Shown here one piece after another: positions 6,174-9,314 of a DNA stretch of 9,314 bases. The notes beneath the pieces are model-generated. The model was not told the origin of the DNA and did no database searches. It saw only the letters and a program-made list of their open reading frames with translations. The DNA is from Rhizobiaceae bacterium (lineage in GTDB: Bacteria; Pseudomonadota; Alphaproteobacteria; Rhizobiales; Rhizobiaceae), in NCBI GenBank assembly GCA_014380965.1, contig JACMIV010000289.1, positions 1 through 9,314 on the forward strand, written 5' to 3'. The stretch's first letter is position 1. Each line of letters begins with the position of its first letter. A program made the position numbers and the translations under genes.

Positions 6174-6472
6174 CGATGCACGAAGCCTTGGGTGGAGGCG
6201 ATCGGTCTGCGACCTTCGCGGTTCCCGACCTGCCCTGAAAAATCGAGCGATCACTGCCGACCATTGCCTTGTAGGCGTCGAGGCGGCACCAAGAGCGTTC
6301 AAGTCGTCGAGGGCGAGGCGGGTCACGGCCCGCGCTGTGCGGAAGGCGATCCCGAACACCCGTGTGGCGATCTCGCGAGGCGGATCGTCGACGAGGAAGG
6401 CGCGAAACCAGATGCCGCCATGGGTCGACGCGCGCGCAACGCGTCGCCGAGCCGCTTCCGTCGGCTCGGCAA
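6174..6472. other. Convergent intergenic region with a start-less open frame on the - strand
   Basis: Together with the hairpin before it, this makes 322 bp without a recognised gene between two convergent operons. On the - strand one frame is open from the end of pxpC onward. From about 6434 to 6305 it has coding-like GC-ending codons and reads T-H-G-G-I-W-F-R-A-F-L-V-D-D-P-P-R-E-I-A, then R-V-F-G-I-A-F-R-T-A-R-A-V-T-R-L-A. It has no ATG, GTG or TTG before a GTG at 6359 and runs antisense into the HupE-like gene. A gene remnant, a read-through tail of the pxp operon or chance are all possible. I do not recognise a family. Confidence 0.3.
6426..6470 (-). terminator. Tandem hairpins downstream of pxpC
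   Basis: Two adjacent inverted repeats follow the pxpC stop (6473-6475) on the - strand. The first is a perfect 9-bp stem (6446-6454 with 6462-6470, GCCGAGCCG paired to CGGCTCGGC, 7-nt loop), starting 2 nt after the stop. The second is a 7-bp stem (6426-6432 with 6440-6446, CGACGCG paired to CGCGTCG). The two share base 6446, so they may be mutually exclusive by one pair. There is no T run, so they could act as a Rho-dependent 3' boundary or an RNA stabiliser. Confidence 0.45.
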
Positions 6473-7465
6473 TCAGGATGCCAGCGCATCCTTCAGGCGC
6501 CTGAGCCGGGTGGCCTCTTCGGCCCGGATCGCCAGCGCCTGATCCATGTCGACGCTCTCGAAGCGCGCCTGTTGGTGCGGCTGGAGCTGACCGACAAGGT
6601 CCATGTCGGCAGAGATGACGGTGCCGATCATGAAATAGCCGCCGCCGGAGACGGCGTCGCGATGGAGGATGATCGGCTCGGTGCCGCCGGGCACTTGAAT
6701 CGAGCCATACGGATAGCAGCTGTCGACGATGTTGGAAGGATCGGAGCCGGCACCGAAGGGCTGCTCGCGCGGCACGAAATCGAGCTTGCGCCCGCCGCGA
6801 AAACGATAGCCGATCCGATCCGCTTCCGGCGCGACCTTCCAGCCGTCCTCGAAGAAACCGGCTTGCGAGACTTCGGTTATACGATGCCAGTAGAGCCCGG
6901 GCAGCACCCGCAGCACCGGCGATGCGCCGGGGACGCGGCGCAGACCTTGCGGAACGCTCCGACCCGGCTTGCCGGGTGCCCCGGCCGATGCGATCGCCAC
7001 CCTGTCGCCGGTCTTCAGCGCGCGTCCCTCGAAGCCGCCGAGCGCGCCGAGCGGATAGGTCGAGCGCGAGCCGAGGACGAGGGGCACGTCGATGCCGCCG
7101 GAGATTCCGATATAGGCTCTCGCCCCGGCCTTCAGGAAGCCGAAGGCCAGCGTCTGGCCGGCCGCGACCGGAAAGGCCGTCCAGCCCGGCTGCTCGACGC
7201 CGTCCACCTTTGGGGCCAAGTCTGCGCCACAGACAGCGACGGTCGCATCCGCGTCGAACCTCAGCTCCGGCCCCATGAACACCGCCTCCAGCCCCGCATC
7301 GCCGGGCTGGTTGCCGACCAGAAGGTTGGCGGCAATGAGCGCGTACCGGTCCATCGCGCCGGAAATCGGCAGGCCGAGATGGTAGTAGCCGGGCCTTCCG
7401 AGGTCCTGCACGGTGGTGGAGAGGCCGGGCTTCACGACCTCGAACGTAGGTGCTGCCTCAGCCAT
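6473..7465 (-). CDS. pxpC: PxpC/AHS2-type biotin-dependent carboxyltransferase subunit
   Basis: 330-aa protein of the KipA/PxpC/allophanate hydrolase subunit 2 family. In 5-oxoprolinase it pairs with PxpB; the same fold forms half of the carboxyltransferase domain in urea carboxylase. Family blocks are P-G-L-S-T-T-V-Q-D-L-G-R-P-G (13-26) with S-G-A-M-D (35-39), I-G-I-S-G-G-I-D-V-P (119-128) with L-G-S-R-S-T-Y (131-137), and Y-G-S-I-Q-V-P-G-G (253-261) leading to G-T-V-I-S-A-D-M-D (281-289). The ATG at 7463-7465 overlaps the upstream pxpB stop by 8 bp and has GGAGGTG a few bases before it. The frame stays open further upstream, but that part is an Arg/Ser-rich shadow of pxpB. Its genomic partner is a biotin carboxylase, so the substrate may not be 5-oxoproline. 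Confidence 0.88.
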   Translation of the reverse strand: MAEAAPTFEVVKPGLSTTVQDLGRPGYYHLGLPISGAMDRYALIAANLLVGNQPGDAGLEAVFMGPELRFDADATVAVCGADLAPKVDGVEQPGWTAFPVAAGQTLAFGFLKAGARAYIGISGGIDVPLVLGSRSTYPLGALGGFEGRALKTGDRVAIASAGAPGKPGRSVPQGLRRVPGASPVLRVLPGLYWHRITEVSQAGFFEDGWKVAPEADRIGYRFRGGRKLDFVPREQPFGAGSDPSNIVDSCYPYGSIQVPGGTEPIILHRDAVSGGGYFMIGTVISADMDLVGQLQPHQQARFESVDMDQALAIRAEEATRLRRLKDALAS

Positions 7466-8330
7466 GGAGCACCTCCAGAAGCGCGGCGTTGGTGGCGGCC
7501 GCGTCGGCCTCGAAAGCTTCGAGCGAGAACGTCGCCTCGCGGATGAGCGGCGAGAAGCGGCCCTCGTCGACGGCTTCGACGGCGGCATCGTAGCCGTCCC
7601 GGTCGACGCCGCGGAACTTCACGATGTCGCCGGGACGGAAGAGGATCATGAAGTCGCGGAGATAGCTGATCTCTTGCTTGGGATCATAGATGGGCATCGG
7701 CGTGATTCCGAACATCTGGTAGCCGCCGGCCCCTCGGACGGAATAGATGCAGCCGAAACAGCCGCCATGGCCGACGGTGAGCCGTGGCGTGTCGGTGCGC
7801 GGGCGAAGGTACTTCGGCACCTCGATCTGATTTTCGCGTTTCACCATCTGGTACATGAACGGTAGCCCCGCGACGAAGCCGACCATCGAGACGAACCAGG
7901 GCGCGCCCGAATGCGCCGCGACGAAATCCTCGACGCCGGAAAAACCATTGATGCGCGCGGCGTAGTCGAGATCGGTGCCGGTGGGGTCCTGATGGCGCTC
8001 GCGAAACCGCATCAGGGTCTCGTTGGTCCAGGGATCGTCGTAGAGGACGGGTATCTCGACGATGCGCGTCGCGAGCGTTTGCTTCGCCGTCTCGGCATCC
8101 GCCTCGAAACTCCTCAGCTCCTTCATCAGGTCCGCCGGAGCGATGATGTCCGGGTCGAACTTGATCTGGAAGGAGGCGTTGGCCGGGCAGATTTCCGTGA
8201 CGCCCCGGATCCGGCTCGCCTTCACGGCCTCCGTCATCGAGAGGCTCTTGAAGAAGGCGCGCAGTGACATCTCTTCGTCCACCTCGACGAAGATATGCTC
8301 GTCGCCGCCGTATGAGTATCGCGTCTTCAT
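7458..8330 (-). CDS. pxpB: PxpB/AHS1-type carboxyltransferase subunit, long form
   Basis: 290-aa member of the KipI/PxpB/allophanate hydrolase subunit 1 family, partner of PxpC. The N-terminal part (about 1-90) has the family fold start, including I-C-P-A-N-A-S-F at 47-54. The core motifs are M-V-G-F-V-A-G-L-P-F (149-158), P-R-T-D-T-P (177-182) and A-G-G-Y-Q-M-F-G-I-T-P (201-211). It is longer than the usual 220-240 aa, mainly through a segment at about 98-125 (D-D-P-W-T-N-E-T-L-M-R-F) and a C-terminal tail from about 245. The usual Gly-rich loop reads G-H-G-G-C-F-G-C (187-194), a CxxC not typical of PxpB. The start has GGGAGAC upstream and lies 12 bp after the biotin carboxylase stop. The long form resembles carboxylase-associated versions more than stand-alone 5-oxoprolinase; that comparison is from memory. 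Confidence 0.85.
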   Translation of the reverse strand: MKTRYSYGGDEHIFVEVDEEMSLRAFFKSLSMTEAVKASRIRGVTEICPANASFQIKFDPDIIAPADLMKELRSFEADAETAKQTLATRIVEIPVLYDDPWTNETLMRFRERHQDPTGTDLDYAARINGFSGVEDFVAAHSGAPWFVSMVGFVAGLPFMYQMVKRENQIEVPKYLRPRTDTPRLTVGHGGCFGCIYSVRGAGGYQMFGITPMPIYDPKQEISYLRDFMILFRPGDIVKFRGVDRDGYDAAVEAVDEGRFSPLIREATFSLEAFEADAAATNAALLEVLHG

Positions 8331-8342
8331 CGGCCGTCTCCC

Positions 8343-9314
8343 TCAGGATGCTGCGATGGGCTGGGAACCCGACGACAGCGGCTTTGCTGCCAGCCAGTCC
8401 TCGAGCCAGCGGGTGTGGAAGTCTCCGGCTCGCACGCCTGCATTCGAGGCGAGCGCCAGATGCAGGGGAACCGTCGTCGGCAGGCCCTCGACGACGAGCT
8501 CGCCGAGGGCTCGCGCCAGCCGCGAGATCGCAAGATCGCGCGTCTCGTCATGGGCGATCAGCTTGCCGAGCAGCGAATCGTAGAACGGCGGCACGGCGTA
8601 GCCCTGGTAGAGCATCGTGTCGAAGCGGATGCCCATGCCGGCCGGAACCGTCAGCGCCGATACGGTGCCGGGGGAGGGCCGGAAATCGGCGGCGGGGTCC
8701 TCCGCGCAGATGCGCGCCTCCACCGCATGACCGCGGATCGCGATGTCCGACTGGTCGAGCCAGAGCGCCTGTCCGCCCGCGATCCGGATCATCGCGCGCA
8801 CGAGATCCACTCCGGTGATCGCCTCCGTAACGGGATGCTCGACCTGGATGCGGGTGTTCATCTCGATGAAGAAGAACTCGCCCGTGGTCTCGTCGAAGAG
8901 ATATTCGAGCGTGCCTGCGCCTCGATAGCCTACCGATTGCGCCAGCCGCAAGGCCGATGCGCACAGCGTCTCGCGCTGGTCCGGCGTGAGGCAGGCGGCG
9001 GGCGCTTCCTCCCACACCTTCTGCCGGCGGCGCTGCAGCGAGCATTCCCGCTCGTAGAGATGGATCGCGCGCGCGCCGTCGCCGAGGATCTGGACCTCGA
9101 CGTGACGCGCCCTCTCGATGAAGCGTTCGAGATAGAGGCCGCCGTCGCCGAAGGCGGCCTTCGCCTCGGTGCTCGCCTGCGGAACGAGGGCGACGAGTTC
9201 GGCCTCGTCCTTCGCGATGCGGATGCCGCGCCCGCCGCCGCCGGCCGCGGCCTTGATCATCACGGGATAGCCGATTTCGAAAGCTGCCTGCCGCGCCGCA
9301 TCCGCGCCCTCGAC
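8343..9314 (-). CDS. accC: Biotin carboxylase, AccC-like, 5' end outside the window (partial)
   Basis: ATP-grasp biotin carboxylase that carboxylates biotin on a carrier protein using bicarbonate and ATP. The 323 visible residues are the C-terminal two thirds; about 120-130 are missing. The first visible residues, from the edge of the window, read V-E-G-A-D-A-A-R-Q-A-A-F-E-I-G-Y-P. Motifs are V-M-I-K-A-A-A-G-G-G-G-R-G (18-30, ATP-binding Lys and glycine loop), E-C-S-L-Q-R-R-R-Q-K-V (90-100), E-M-N-T-R-I-Q-V-E-H-P-V-T-E (151-164, active site) and R-F-D-T-M-L-Y-Q-G-Y (230-239), followed by P-P-F-Y-D-S. All are intact, so it should be active. It is the upstream gene of an operon with pxpB and pxpC. 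A biotin carrier gene (accB-like) is expected beyond the window edge. Given the context it probably serves this carboxyltransferase rather than fatty acid synthesis. Confidence 0.92.
   Translation of the reverse strand, partial: VEGADAARQAAFEIGYPVMIKAAAGGGGRGIRIAKDEAELVALVPQASTEAKAAFGDGGLYLERFIERARHVEVQILGDGARAIHLYERECSLQRRRQKVWEEAPAACLTPDQRETLCASALRLAQSVGYRGAGTLEYLFDETTGEFFFIEMNTRIQVEHPVTEAITGVDLVRAMIRIAGGQALWLDQSDIAIRGHAVEARICAEDPAADFRPSPGTVSALTVPAGMGIRFDTMLYQGYAVPPFYDSLLGKLIAHDETRDLAISRLARALGELVVEGLPTTVPLHLALASNAGVRAGDFHTRWLEDWLAAKPLSSGSQPIAAS

Noticed and set aside
6362..7546. 394-codon + strand frame opposite pxpC
   Set aside because: Shadow of pxpC, which has clear family motifs and a good start; this frame has none.
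1..9314. tRNA, rRNA, CRISPR array, insertion sequence or attachment site
   Set aside because: No regularly spaced repeats, transposase motifs, terminal inverted repeats or tRNA-like arms were seen on reading both strands.

Overview
The window is GC-rich with strongly GC-biased third codon positions. Its gene content (type II secretion pseudopilins, HupE/UreJ-type permeases, a biotin carboxylase-PxpB-PxpC operon) fits an alphaproteobacterium, most likely of the Hyphomicrobiales. That placement is an inference from composition and gene content, not from a marker gene.

Left part (1-938, + strand): the last codons of a gene that is probably gspJ, then gspK, a minor pseudopilin of the type II secretion system (T2SS). 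gspK ends inside a strong GC hairpin that can terminate transcription from both sides. Facing it on the - strand (2813-961) is a two-gene operon: an exported DUF4331-family protein of 527 aa, then an 82-aa lipoprotein 20 bp downstream.

Middle part (about 2814-6150, + strand): an AT-richer intergenic region of about 330 bp separates the DUF4331 gene from a divergent + strand cluster. The cluster holds a short A24 prepilin peptidase (protease domain only), a large HupE/UreJ-type membrane protein overlapping it by 10 bp, a canonical small HupE with both family metal motifs, and a third, diverged HupE-like membrane protein whose reading frame overlaps hupE by 29 bp. All three HupE-type proteins have a predicted signal peptidase site placed so that the exported protein would begin with histidine. 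HupE proteins are nickel/cobalt permeases, but no hydrogenase, urease or cobalamin gene is visible here.

Right part (9314-6473, - strand): a tightly packed operon of biotin carboxylase (5' end outside the window), a long-form PxpB/AHS1 protein and PxpC/AHS2. Together they resemble a biotin-dependent carboxylase or the 5-oxoprolinase/urea carboxylase-like carboxyltransferase group. It converges on the HupE cluster. The 322 bp between them hold hairpins and a GC3-rich open frame without a start codon, possibly a gene remnant.

The most interesting hypothesis is that the DUF4331 protein, its lipoprotein partner and the three HupE-type proteins form one envelope metal-handling or secretion-linked system. 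They sit between a T2SS pseudopilin gene and, divergently, a prepilin peptidase gene. This is inference from adjacency and shared N-terminal design.
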